Assembly: GCA_947174365.1 (NCBI GenBank)
Contig: CAMWIR010000009.1
Span: forward strand, 1-39,871
Direction: 5' to 3'
Length of the DNA stretch: 39,871 bases
Origin: an uncultured Ruminococcus sp.
GTDB taxonomy: Bacteria > Bacillota > Clostridia > Oscillospirales > Ruminococcaceae
A program made the translations under genes and the position numbers. Positions 17,298-26,147 of this stretch are shown one piece after another. The notes under the pieces are model-generated. The model searched no databases. It saw only the letters and a program-made list of their open reading frames with translations, and was not told the DNA's origin. Each line of letters begins with the position of its first letter. The stretch's first letter is position 1.

Positions 17298-17334
17298 GAG
17301 GCAAGAGGCAAGAGATTGCTCCTTGCTTCTTTTT
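17298..17334 (+). terminator. Intrinsic terminator with a GAGA tetraloop
   Basis: Arms 17298-17311 and 17316-17329 pair over 14 positions with one mismatch around GAGA, then five T follow. The stem is built from repeated GGCAAGA units similar to sequences near 4200 and 26040. Confidence 0.82.
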
Positions 17335-17500
17335 ATAAATTTGCATATAAAATTATTCTCACGGCATTTATTCCTGTCTCCTGCTTCCGGTCAATACCCA
17401 TATTTTTTTCTTTTTGCCTACTTTTTGCCTATAAGAATGCAAGGGTCACGATAACGGCGATAATTTCCGCTGCACCTGTCCGTAAGTCAAAAAGCTATAG

Positions 17501-17529
17501 AAAAAGAGGCAGGATTTTTACATCCTGCC
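17501..17529 (-). terminator. Intrinsic terminator after spoIIIE/ftsK
   Basis: On the minus strand GGCAGGAT (17529-17522) pairs with ATCCTGCC (17515-17508) and a T run follows at 17505-17501. Confidence 0.82.
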
Positions 17530-17568
17530 CCTTGGCTATTGCAGACTTATCGCCCGAATGCGGTTATA

Positions 17569-20421
17569 CTAATCCTGCGAATCCTCATTTCTCATGCTGT
17601 CCCTCGCAAGCTTTCGCTGCAGTAACATCTCTCTTGTCATAAGCACCTGTCTGGGCTTTGCCCCCTCAAAAGGTCCTACTACGCCCATTTCGTCCAGCAT
17701 ATCCATTATCCTCGCCGCCCTTGCATATCCAAGCTTCAGCTTGCGCTGGAGGTAGGAAACGGAAACTCCGTTAGTGCCTGCTTCCACTGCGCATTCCACC
17801 GCAAGCTCCGCCAGATCCTCATCGGAAAGGCTGTCTGCATTTTTTGCACCCTCCATGGGCTTGTCCTTTTCCTTTTCACCCTTGGGCTGGGGAATGCTGT
17901 TCTCGATCTCTTTCATAATATCATCGCTGTAGACCACGTCTCCTGCGCCGTTCTTGATGAAGTTCACCACTGCCGCGACCTCCTTGTCAGAGGAGAAGCA
18001 GTTCTGCACACGCACAGGCTTTGCATATCCCGTGGGGAAATACAAAAGGTCGCCGTTGCCCAGCAGCTTTTCCGCCCCCACTTCATTTATAATTGAGCGT
18101 GAATCTATGCCCGAGGCGACTTTTAGGGCGATACGCGAGGGAATGTTCGCCTTGATAAGCCCCGTGATAACGTCCACGGTAGGACGCTGAGTGGCAATTA
18201 TAAGGTGCATTCCTGCCGCACGTGCCATCTGCGCCAGACGGCAGATGCTGTCCTCGACCTCTCCCGCTGCCGCCATCATAAGGTCGGCAAGCTCGTCTAT
18301 AACTATGACTATCCTCGGCAAAGGCTCTATCCCCTCGGTCTCCGCCGCCATTTCATTGTAGCCTTTAAGGTCACGGACATTGTTATCCGCAAAAAGCTTA
18401 TAACGCTTGAGCATTTCCTGCACTGCCCAGCTAAGCGCGCCCGCCGCCTTTCGCGGATCGGTGACCACGGGAATGAGCAGATGAGGAATGCCGTCATAAA
18501 TTTTGAATTCGACTACCTTTGGGTCAATAAGCACCAGCCGCACCTCGTCGGGGCTTGCATTGTAAAGAATGCTCATGATTATGCCGTTGGTGCAGACGGA
18601 TTTACCCGAGCCTGTAGTTCCCGCAATGATGATATGGGGCAGCTTTGCAATATCGCCCAGAATAATTTCGCCGTCAATGTTCTTGCCCACAGCAAAGGTG
18701 AGCTTGCTCTGAGCGTTTTTGAATTCTTCCGTGTCCAGAACGTCACGAAGGGTAACAATGTCCTTGATCTTGTTGGGCACTTCTATGCCCACCGCCGCCT
18801 TGCCTGGAATGGGCGCTTGAATTCGCACGCCCTCCGCTGCCAGATTCAGCGCAATATCATCGGAAAGTCCCGTGATCTTAGAGATCTTTACTCCCGCATT
18901 CGGTTGCAATTCGTATCTTGTAACGGTAGGTCCTCGGTGAATATCCACGATTCTGGTCATTACTCCGAAGCTTTTTAATGTCTCCACCAGCGTATCCGCA
19001 TTCTGGGTCATTTCCTCCTCCGCCTGGTCGGCGTTCACCTCGTTGGCGGATTTTTTTAACAGCTCCAGCGGTGGGAAAACATACTCCACGGGAGCGGGGA
19101 TATTCTCCGCAATTTCATTCTGGATATCCCTTGCGGTGGTTTCGGGCATATCAAGATCCGCATCGTCGGTTATTTTATTGGACGCCAGCGTTGAGCCCTT
19201 ACCAAAGCCCTTTTTAAGAGGCGGGAAAGCAGCTGCGGGCTTTATGGGAGGCAGTTCCGTACCGGTATTTTCGGGGGTTTTTTGAGGAATGTCCGAAACA
19301 GTTCCTTCATTTTCCAAAGCCGCATTTGCAGCGGCATTATTGCCGCCTGCCGCCTTTTTGATAATGGAAGCCAGTTCCTCCTGCCTCTTTTGCTCCTCGG
19401 CTTTTTTGGCGTCCTGCTTGCCCGCATTCTTTGCCGCCTTGCGTTCCGCCTCGTTTGCCTCTATTTCACGGGCAATATTTTCTCCCTCGATCTGGGCAGC
19501 GGATTTCTTTTCCTCCAAAGCTCCTTCCGATTTATCGGCATTCGAACTGTCGGCACTGCCTACGGGCACGGGAATATCAATGTCAAATTCCGCCTGCCGT
19601 TCCTTTGCAACGTCCTCGGGCACATCTCCGTTGGGAACTTTCTTTGCGGCCGCCTTTGCCATATTGGCAGCTGCTTTTGCCGCAGCTTTTGCGTCGGCAG
19701 CCGCAGCCCTTTTGGCAGACCGTTCCGCCCTGATCTCCGCTTTCTCCCTTGCCTTGGCCTCCGCAGCCCGCTTTGCACCCGGAGAGGGCACAAATTCTTC
19801 TACCTCTTCATACTCCGGACGTGCGTCGCTTGCGGCAATAAAAATATTCTTGATAAACCGGAACACATCAATGACTGTCCGATTGGCAAGCAGCATAATA
19901 AATACAAACGCCAGCAGCAGGATAATAACTCCCGCTCCTGTCCGTCCGAACAGGTTTATAAGGGGTATCCCCAGAACCAGCGACATAAAGCCGCCGCCCT
20001 TGAAGTCCTTGCCGTTTTCGTAAAGGTCGGTTATCTGCTTGCCGAGGGTGATGTTATCCTCGGGAGGCTCGGCAAAAAATATCTGGATAAGAGCGCAGCT
20101 GATGAGTATCAGAATGACTCCTTGGGCTGCCTTGCCCGTTACCGTCGCTCTGCCCTTGTCGGAGGCTATCATTACCGAGGCGTACAGCAGTATGGGGGGG
20201 ACGAGAACCACTCCCACGCCGAACAGCCCCAGTAAAACATTATGTATGACCAGCCACGCCGATTCTCCCTTTACCGCCGCAAATGCCGCTATCAGTACCC
20301 CCGACGCAAACAGCACGGCCGACCATAAAACCTTGTCCGCAGCCGCTTTTTTTTCCTCCGCCTTTGAGCCTCGCTTTGCCGCAGGCTTTTTTGACGAGGC
20401 GGTTTTTCTTGTTCCTGCCAC
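17569..20421 (-). CDS. FtsK/SpoIIIE-family DNA translocase
   Basis: An ATP-driven double-stranded DNA pump anchored at the division septum, which clears or moves chromosome DNA in division and, in spore formers, into the forespore. The 950 residues show an N-terminal membrane domain with about four helices (31-180), a long Ala/Lys/Glu-rich linker (about 205-430), then the motor: alpha domain (about 445-590), Walker A GTTGSGKS (601-608), Walker B VIVIDE (705-710), and a C-terminal winged-helix gamma domain (about 870-930, SVSYLQRKLKLGYARAARIMDMLDEMG) that reads KOPS/SRS-type sites. The start is GTG with AGGAG ten bases upstream. It lies downstream of uppP and tepA on the same strand; in Bacillus subtilis tepA also lies close to spoIIIE. 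Whether it acts as SpoIIIE or FtsK cannot be decided here. Confidence 0.96.
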   Translation of the reverse strand: MAGTRKTASSKKPAAKRGSKAEEKKAAADKVLWSAVLFASGVLIAAFAAVKGESAWLVIHNVLLGLFGVGVVLVPPILLYASVMIASDKGRATVTGKAAQGVILILISCALIQIFFAEPPEDNITLGKQITDLYENGKDFKGGGFMSLVLGIPLINLFGRTGAGVIILLLAFVFIMLLANRTVIDVFRFIKNIFIAASDARPEYEEVEEFVPSPGAKRAAEAKAREKAEIRAERSAKRAAAADAKAAAKAAANMAKAAAKKVPNGDVPEDVAKERQAEFDIDIPVPVGSADSSNADKSEGALEEKKSAAQIEGENIAREIEANEAERKAAKNAGKQDAKKAEEQKRQEELASIIKKAAGGNNAAANAALENEGTVSDIPQKTPENTGTELPPIKPAAAFPPLKKGFGKGSTLASNKITDDADLDMPETTARDIQNEIAENIPAPVEYVFPPLELLKKSANEVNADQAEEEMTQNADTLVETLKSFGVMTRIVDIHRGPTVTRYELQPNAGVKISKITGLSDDIALNLAAEGVRIQAPIPGKAAVGIEVPNKIKDIVTLRDVLDTEEFKNAQSKLTFAVGKNIDGEIILGDIAKLPHIIIAGTTGSGKSVCTNGIIMSILYNASPDEVRLVLIDPKVVEFKIYDGIPHLLIPVVTDPRKAAGALSWAVQEMLKRYKLFADNNVRDLKGYNEMAAETEGIEPLPRIVIVIDELADLMMAAAGEVEDSICRLAQMARAAGMHLIIATQRPTVDVITGLIKANIPSRIALKVASGIDSRSIINEVGAEKLLGNGDLLYFPTGYAKPVRVQNCFSSDKEVAAVVNFIKNGAGDVVYSDDIMKEIENSIPQPKGEKEKDKPMEGAKNADSLSDEDLAELAVECAVEAGTNGVSVSYLQRKLKLGYARAARIMDMLDEMGVVGPFEGAKPRQVLMTREMLLQRKLARDSMRNEDSQD

Positions 20422-20519
20422 TTTTGTTCACTCCTACGAATTTTTTATATATTTATATTTTTATATTCGGATATGGGAAACGCCGGGTAAAACGATCTGC
20501 CGGAGCTTGCCTTTCAGAT

Positions 20520-21371
20520 CTATAGACCCAGTACACCTGCAATAATGACTGCAATTCCCAAAATAAGCGTGTAAATTGCGAATGCTCCGAATCTGTCCGA
20601 CTTCATCAGCCATTTCACCAGAGCAATGGCAAAATATCCCGAAACCGCCGCCACAGCCATGCCGACAATAAGGGGCAAGGCCTCAACGGAAGCGCCGTTG
20701 CTGCCGCCCATGAACTCCGACAGGGCGCTTGCCAGTATTACGGGAATGCCCATGATAAAGCTGTATTCCACAGCGTCCTCCCGCTTCATGCCCGTGATCT
20801 GCGCTGCGGAAATGGTAGAACCCGACCGTGACACTCCCGGCAGCAGCGCCACTCCCTGGAAAAATCCGATAAACAAAGCGTCGGAAACGGTTGTTTCCCC
20901 TGCAGCCGTGCCGCCTCCCCTTGCCTCGCTCCGTTTCGAGCAGCGGTCGCCCATAAAAAGGATCGCCGAGGTGTACAGAAAGCAGATCCCCTCTACTATT
21001 ATGTCGTTGTCCTCCTGAACCGAGGTGAAAAAATCTCTGAATATGTAGAAAATAAACAGCGGCAGTATGGATATGATTATCATGATTATCATTCTGCGGC
21101 AGCCGTTCATTTCGCTCCATTTGAACCGCCCTGTGAATATGTCCCCCAGCATGGCGAAGGCCTCTTTTATAAGCTCCCGGATTTTTTGGCGGAATGCAAT
21201 AAACACCGCTGCCAATGTCCCGATATGCAGCGCAATTGTGGTCAGCATGGCGCTCTCGCCCTCTATTCCCATAAAATGCCTCAGCAGGGATAAATGCCCC
21301 GAGCTGGACACGGGCAAGAACTCCGTCATCCCTTGTACCAAGCCCTCTATGACCGCTTCAAATATCGTCAT
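20520..21371 (-). CDS. uppP: Undecaprenyl-diphosphatase (UppP/BacA)
   Basis: An integral membrane phosphatase that recycles the lipid carrier undecaprenyl diphosphate for peptidoglycan synthesis; extra copies confer bacitracin tolerance. The 283 residues have about eight membrane helices and the family signatures EGLVQGMTEFLPVSSSGH (Glu17, Ser22-24, His26) and PGVSRSGSTI. The frame opens five codons earlier (21386), but AGGAG would fall inside that version and lies seven bases before the ATG at 21371, so I start there. It is flanked by tepA (145 bases upstream) and spoIIIE/ftsK (98 bases downstream) on the same strand; I see no clear terminator between the three, so a common transcript is likely. 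Confidence 0.95.
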   Translation of the reverse strand: MTIFEAVIEGLVQGMTEFLPVSSSGHLSLLRHFMGIEGESAMLTTIALHIGTLAAVFIAFRQKIRELIKEAFAMLGDIFTGRFKWSEMNGCRRMIIMIIISILPLFIFYIFRDFFTSVQEDNDIIVEGICFLYTSAILFMGDRCSKRSEARGGGTAAGETTVSDALFIGFFQGVALLPGVSRSGSTISAAQITGMKREDAVEYSFIMGIPVILASALSEFMGGSNGASVEALPLIVGMAVAAVSGYFAIALVKWLMKSDRFGAFAIYTLILGIAVIIAGVLGL

Positions 21372-21516
21372 ATCATAACTCCTCATTTCATTTGTACTTT
21401 TTATTTATTATGATATTTCCGGTAAAATTTCCCGTATCTTTTTTTGAAAATAACACTGCGCAATTCTGCGTTAAATCAGATTATTCAGATTATTTTGATA
21501 CGTTGTTTTTCCGAAA

Positions 21517-22287
21517 TCATGTGTACCTTGGCTCACTTTTTTCAATGAGCTCATACAACGCCTCCACAGCGTCGGAAAGTCCGCCCAAACGGTCGATGAG
21601 ACCTATGTCCACCGCCGTTTGCCCGTCAATTACCGTGCCCATATCCAGCACCAGCTCCCCCGTGTTCATAAGCAGATTGGAAAATTTTTCGGGTTCAATG
21701 CGGCTCTGCCTGCATACAAAGTCGGTTATTCGCTTCTGCATGGCTTCCAGATAGGTGAATGACTGAGGCACTGCCAGTACCATGCCTGTAGTGCGCACAG
21801 GATGAATGGTCATTGTTGCGCTGGGCACGATATAGGAGATCTTCGCCGATACTGCCAGCGGCACGCCGATAGAATGTCCGCCTCCCAGAACCACCGATAC
21901 CGTTGGAGTTTTCATGCCGCTGATAAGCTCGGCAATGGCAAGCCCCGCCTCCACATCTCCGCCTACGGTGTTGAGGATTATCAGCAGCCCCTCAATTGAA
22001 CGGTCCTGCTCAATGGCCACAAGTGCGGGCATAATATGTTCATACTTGGTGGTCTTAGTGCCTGCGGGGGCATTGTAATGACCCTCTATCTGCCCGATGA
22101 TGGTCAGGCAGTGGATAAGGTGTTTGGAATTTTCCGAAACGGTTTGCCCCATGCTTTCTATCAGGTCAGCTTTTTCGTTAAGCTGCTTTGCTTCCTCAAG
22201 CTCCTGCGCAGGCTCTTTATCGCCCTCGGGCTGCCCGGGCTGTTCCGTCTGCGGCTGATTTTCGGAAAAATACTTAGGATCGTTCAT
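21517..22287 (-). CDS. tepA: TepA-like, ClpP-fold serine protease
   Basis: A ClpP-crotonase-fold protein of the TepA (translocation-enhancing protein) group. The 256 residues comprise a charged, probably disordered N-terminus (1-50), then the protease core with the nucleophile in GGHSIG (Ser139) and histidine in TMTIHP (His162); the oxyanion region is [12 protein letters not shown]-terminal Asp in the [17 protein letters not shown] segment completes a plausible triad. There is no signal peptide. In Bacillus subtilis tepA lies just upstream of spoIIIE, and the same order is seen here with uppP between. The ATG follows AGGAGGCAGC. It is preceded by a structured leader of about 240 bases. The substrate is not known. 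Confidence 0.9.
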   Translation of the reverse strand: MNDPKYFSENQPQTEQPGQPEGDKEPAQELEEAKQLNEKADLIESMGQTVSENSKHLIHCLTIIGQIEGHYNAPAGTKTTKYEHIMPALVAIEQDRSIEGLLIILNTVGGDVEAGLAIAELISGMKTPTVSVVLGGGHSIGVPLAVSAKISYIVPSATMTIHPVRTTGMVLAVPQSFTYLEAMQKRITDFVCRQSRIEPEKFSNLLMNTGELVLDMGTVIDGQTAVDIGLIDRLGGLSDAVEALYELIEKSEPRYT

Positions 22288-22530
22288 ATGCTGCCTCCTG
22301 TGAATTTTGCTTGCCGCAATTTAACTATCTTCGGCAGCAAGTTATTAAATAATGTTATTATAATCGGTCTGTAAGAAATACATACTAAAACGTTACCGTG
22401 TTACCGAAAACATAACGCCTTCACCTAAATTATCAAGTGGGTTCGGCGACGCGCTGATTGGATTATAATAATATTATTATAATAACATCCCTTGGGATTA
22501 TTCACAAATTAGGCGTAAAAGAATCCATTA
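22288..22530 (-). ncRNA. Structured, possibly bistable leader RNA upstream of tepA
   Basis: Read on the minus strand after the promoter. A 12-bp palindrome ATCCCAAGGGAT (22498-22487) and a 22-bp A/T palindrome (22483-22462) come first. The 13-mer ATGTTATTATAAT (22488-22476), part of the second palindrome, is perfectly complementary to a 13-mer 111 bases downstream (22364-22352). So it can pair locally or at long range, but not both. Inside the long-range closure are two further hairpins: CGCC/GGCG enclosing CACTT/AGGTG, and CGTTA-TGTT/AACA-TAACG. No known riboswitch class was recognised. A cis-acting regulator of tepA is inferred from the architecture only. Confidence 0.5.
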
Positions 22531-22533
22531 TTT

Positions 22534-22562
22534 ATTATACACCAAAATTTCCCGCTTGTCAA
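22534..22562 (-). promoter_or_regulatory. Consensus sigma-A promoter of tepA (-uppP-spoIIIE)
   Basis: Exact TTGACA (22557-22562), 17 bases, exact TATAAT (22534-22539) on the minus strand. Confidence 0.88.
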
Positions 22563-22837
22563 ACTAAAATTTAATAATACCGGCTTCCATTGGGATCATG
22601 AACGGGAAATTGCCGTAAAGACTTTGTTATATAGGCTTTGCGGCGGCGGATCGGCGTTGAACCTTTTTTATATCGTTTACTGCAAACGGTACGCCGTCGG
22701 TTTAAATTTATCTGTTTAAAATATTAAAACATAGGCACGTTAAATTGCTTTAACACAAATCGGCATTTTTAGTAAAAATAATCAAAAAAGCACCCAAAAA
22801 GCTTATAATAATTTTTTGGGAAAAATCACAAAAAACA
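22563..22837. other. Intergenic stretch between divergent promoters
   Basis: No ORF with a ribosome site is visible. The one structure is an inverted repeat, CCCAAAAA (22793-22800) with TTTTTTGGG (22812-22820), just upstream of the next promoter. I see nothing else. Confidence 0.4.
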
Positions 22838-22867
22838 TTGACAGAATGTAGTGAAATAAGCTATAAT
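22838..22867 (+). promoter_or_regulatory. Sigma-A promoter and leader hairpin of the membrane VWA gene
   Basis: Exact TTGACA (22838-22843), 18 bases, exact TATAAT (22862-22867). The leader of about 200 bases opens with a strong hairpin: GGTTATGG-CAG (22902-22912) pairs with CTG-CCATAGCC (22923-22934) with one bulged T. No known riboswitch class was recognised. Confidence 0.8.
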
Positions 22868-23069
22868 ATATATAGGAATTGCCGATTAAAGTCTTTCATA
22901 CGGTTATGGCAGAGGAAAACAGCTGTCCATAGCCATTTGCAAAAAAATTTATAATAATTTGACCGGCGCTTCCATAGTATTGATTAAGGGAACTTGATCG
23001 GTTGGTTATGAAAATAAAAAGCCGGACGTTTCCTTTAATGTTACCCGAAAGATATGGATGTGAATTGAT

Positions 23070-26018
23070 TTGAGCAAAAAGAAAACAAACGGAAATCAGC
23101 AGGCTGACAACGCGGCCTCTTCAAATGAAAATGTATCGGCACAAGGCGCTGCCGCCGCTGTCGATGATGATACTCCGGGAATGAGTCTGGGGGAAATGTT
23201 GGCATTCGCCCAACAGACCGAGGAAATGGAGGAAAAGGAAAAAACGGCAAAGGAGGAGGCAAAGCCGGAAAATACCCCGAAGCCGGAAAATACGGAGAGT
23301 TCGGAGAGACCCGAAGCGAAGCCCGAGGAATCCTCAAAGCCCGAAAGTCCGATAAAAGCCGATACAGCGAGCGCACCCAAGCCTTCGGGTCCTCCGATAA
23401 CCGAGGAGGAGCGCAGACGGCGGGAGGCGGCGGAAGACGCTCTTGACCGTGACCTTAACATTGCCCGAAGCAAAAAGCTGAAAGAAGAAGAATACAATCG
23501 CCGCAAGCTGGATGAGGCAAAGCAGCGGGAAAACGAAATGCTGGAAAAGGCGGCGCAGGCCAAAAAGCGCAATGCAAACGCCAAAGCTATGAACAACCGT
23601 GCCTCAGCAGCCGTGTCAGCGGCGTCAGCATCCGCAGCTGTAAATTCCGACAATTCCGATAACGCTCAGACGGTTTCGGGGGCGGTTTCTCACGGAAGCA
23701 AGCCCGTGAAGAGGCGCAGCCCTTTCAGCAGCTTTAACAATACTCTTATGTCCATGGCGGCAGGACGCTTTTTTGCGGTACTTGTCATAATTCTTGCAGT
23801 GTGCTATGTAGGGGCTTTTATCTACATAGGCACGGTGAATGACGCTCTTTTTGAGCAGATGGACGCCAGGCTTACAGGGCAAAGCAAGCTGGTCACCGAT
23901 TCGAGCATTGAGTATGAAGTGCCGAAGGAAAGTCCCTATACGCTGGACGAAAAGACTGCCAAGGGGCTTTCGGCAGGTCTTGCCGATACCGACAAGGACG
24001 GACTTACGGATTATTATGAGATAAACACTTCGGGTACAGACCCCAAAAACCCCGACAGCGACGGAGACGGCGTGACAGACGGTGCAGAGGTGCGTGCGGA
24101 GCTTGATCCGCTGAGCGCTGCCAGCGACGGCGACACCCCCGATAACGCTGTGCTGAAGGATGCAATTATTGCAGGAAAGCAGGTTTCCGCCAGAATAAAG
24201 GATGTGCCGAAAACCGCCTACATTACCCTTGAAAAGCTGGAAAACAACAGTATTCAGGGTACTCCCGGGATAGTGGGGGAGGCATACGAATTCTACTCCA
24301 ACAAGCGGTTTGACAGCTGCGAGCTGAGCTTTACTTATACGGACGAGCAGCTGAGGTCAAAAAATATTGCGGAAAGCGCCTTGACCGTGGTTCGGTTCGA
24401 CCCCGACAAGCTTGCCTTTGAGATGATCGCAGGGCAGCTTAATGCAGAAAGCAACTTCATTACCGCCACAATCAGCGAAAACGGCATTTATGCTCTTTTT
24501 GACAGGGCTGTGCTCTTGAGTACGGGGGAAACGAAAATTTTCTTCCTTATTGACAATTCGGGTTCAATGTATCCCGAGGAGCTTTGCGCAGGGTCGGAGG
24601 AAAACGACGTGGAATTCAAGCGGCTGGACTTTGCGGTAAACCTTATTGATCTGCTGGGTAAGGACTTCAAGTACGGCGCAGGCGAATTTTCGGGAGGATA
24701 CAGCAATATCGTTCCCATTTCGGGAAATCAGAGCGACGTTAAAAAGAAGATCTCCGATATAAGAAACAAGGCTCAGACCTTTTCGGGCACGGAAATAGCG
24801 GGAGCAATAACCAATGCCGTAAAGGAATTCGGCAGCTCCACGGGATATGACAGGAACTATATTATCCTGCTCACCGACGGTATGCCGTCCAATTATAATG
24901 CATCACGCGAAAATGCCGCTGTGGAGGCGGCAAAGAACGCAGGGATAACCATATTCACCATTGGTCTCGGAAAATATATTGACGCAGGCTATCTTTACGA
25001 TATTGCCGAGGAGACCCACGGACAGTTCTTCCAGGCCTCCAATGCGGACGCTCTGGAGAATATCTACGATAAGATCAGCAGCTTTATGAGTTACAACCAG
25101 GTCACCATTGAGGAGGAAACAGGGCGAAAGGGATATATTGTAGCGGATTCGGGCTTTAATGTTGTAAAGGACGGTCTCGGATACGCAAACTTCCGCTCCG
25201 ATTTTGCGCCAAACGGTACAGACGTGGGAATCTCGGGACTTATCAGGGCATACTACAGAGGCGAGCTTGCGACCACAGCGGCAGGATACACCACATCAGA
25301 GGGCAAGGAGATCCCCGGCTATGATATAAGCAGCGTTGAGGGCTTTACCGATGGCAGGGTAGACCTTAAAAATGTGGAAATAGATATCCTTAAAGCCTAT
25401 AACGACTATAATGCCCGTAAGGATAAATGGAACTACCGCAGCATAAAAGGCGGCGTGCTCCATTACACCAATGAGACGAGAGATTTTCTGGAAAGTGCGG
25501 GGCTGAAAGTAACCACTGCCCCCTGCTCCTTTGAAGTACCCGAGGAAAACGGCTTTATACAGTTTATCAGAACGATCACTTTTAATAAGATAAAACCCTT
25601 TACTCAATATGAGTGCGTGCTTATCGACAGCAGCCTGTGCACAGGAGATGACGAAAAGATAATGGATATGCTTCGCTGGTATAACTCCATTCCTCAGAAC
25701 AGCAGCCGCTGCCGTATTTACGATTTCGGCTATCAGGGCGACGACGCCTTTGACGCACTCTTCTCCGAGCTTTCCACAGGCAGTCCCGCAGTTATAACCT
25801 ACGGCGGCTCGGCAATGAACGCAGTAAGAGTTATCCGCGACGCAAACGAGCCGGATAAATATGTGCTTGACGCATACGACAGCAATTCTCCCGACAGAAG
25901 CACACGCATAAATATCACTCGCAGCCCGGTCTACAACGAGGACGGCACAACATCATTCCAATATACAGCTTCAAGAGGGACGGAGGAAGAGCCGCTGCGC
26001 ATAATAGTTATGAACTGA
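23070..26018 (+). CDS. Single-span membrane protein with calcium-type repeats and an extracellular VWA domain
   Basis: A 982-residue protein in four parts. Residues 1-230 are low-complexity and charged (PEN/PES/KPE repeats, then a Glu/Arg/Lys-rich helix) and should be cytosolic. One membrane helix spans about 234-254. Outside come two thrombospondin-type-3-like loops, DTDKDGLTDYYE (306-317) and DSDGDGVTDGAE (329-340), which typically bind calcium, then a VWA domain (about 488-675) with a full metal site: DNSGSM (Asp495, Ser497, Ser499), Thr574 and Asp603. The last 300 residues form an unrecognised alpha/beta domain. Start is TTG with only a weak GGATG upstream. Adhesion or surface sensing is inferred from domains. 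A 26035-26122 inverted repeat follows it. Confidence 0.85.
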   Translation: MSKKKTNGNQQADNAASSNENVSAQGAAAAVDDDTPGMSLGEMLAFAQQTEEMEEKEKTAKEEAKPENTPKPENTESSERPEAKPEESSKPESPIKADTASAPKPSGPPITEEERRRREAAEDALDRDLNIARSKKLKEEEYNRRKLDEAKQRENEMLEKAAQAKKRNANAKAMNNRASAAVSAASASAAVNSDNSDNAQTVSGAVSHGSKPVKRRSPFSSFNNTLMSMAAGRFFAVLVIILAVCYVGAFIYIGTVNDALFEQMDARLTGQSKLVTDSSIEYEVPKESPYTLDEKTAKGLSAGLADTDKDGLTDYYEINTSGTDPKNPDSDGDGVTDGAEVRAELDPLSAASDGDTPDNAVLKDAIIAGKQVSARIKDVPKTAYITLEKLENNSIQGTPGIVGEAYEFYSNKRFDSCELSFTYTDEQLRSKNIAESALTVVRFDPDKLAFEMIAGQLNAESNFITATISENGIYALFDRAVLLSTGETKIFFLIDNSGSMYPEELCAGSEENDVEFKRLDFAVNLIDLLGKDFKYGAGEFSGGYSNIVPISGNQSDVKKKISDIRNKAQTFSGTEIAGAITNAVKEFGSSTGYDRNYIILLTDGMPSNYNASRENAAVEAAKNAGITIFTIGLGKYIDAGYLYDIAEETHGQFFQASNADALENIYDKISSFMSYNQVTIEEETGRKGYIVADSGFNVVKDGLGYANFRSDFAPNGTDVGISGLIRAYYRGELATTAAGYTTSEGKEIPGYDISSVEGFTDGRVDLKNVEIDILKAYNDYNARKDKWNYRSIKGGVLHYTNETRDFLESAGLKVTTAPCSFEVPEENGFIQFIRTITFNKIKPFTQYECVLIDSSLCTGDDEKIMDMLRWYNSIPQNSSRCRIYDFGYQGDDAFDALFSELSTGSPAVITYGGSAMNAVRVIRDANEPDKYVLDAYDSNSPDRSTRINITRSPVYNEDGTTSFQYTASRGTEEEPLRIIVMN

Positions 26019-26034
26019 ATGTAAAATGTTATGG

Positions 26035-26122
26035 AGCAAGAACTTCAGAGGCGGGGATTTGTAAATTTATTCAAGCATATGAGCAGTTTGATATTTCCTG
26101 CTTCCTGCCTCCATACTCTTGC
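26035..26122. repeat. Imperfect long inverted repeat made of AAGAGGC-type units
   Basis: GCAAGA and GAGGCGGG on the left pair imperfectly with CCTGCCTC and TCTTGC on the right, around a loop of about 45 bases, between the VWA gene and mtaD. It may act as a weak terminator. The units resemble those at 4201-4220 and 17298-17329. Confidence 0.4.
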
Positions 26123-26147
26123 TTTAAGTCAGAGGAGGTTAAAAAAT

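Noticed and set aside
18205-20235. Several long + strand frames opposite spoIIIE/ftsK
   Set aside because: They are antisense shadows of the Ala/Lys/Glu-rich linker and motor; the minus frame has Walker motifs and a winged helix.
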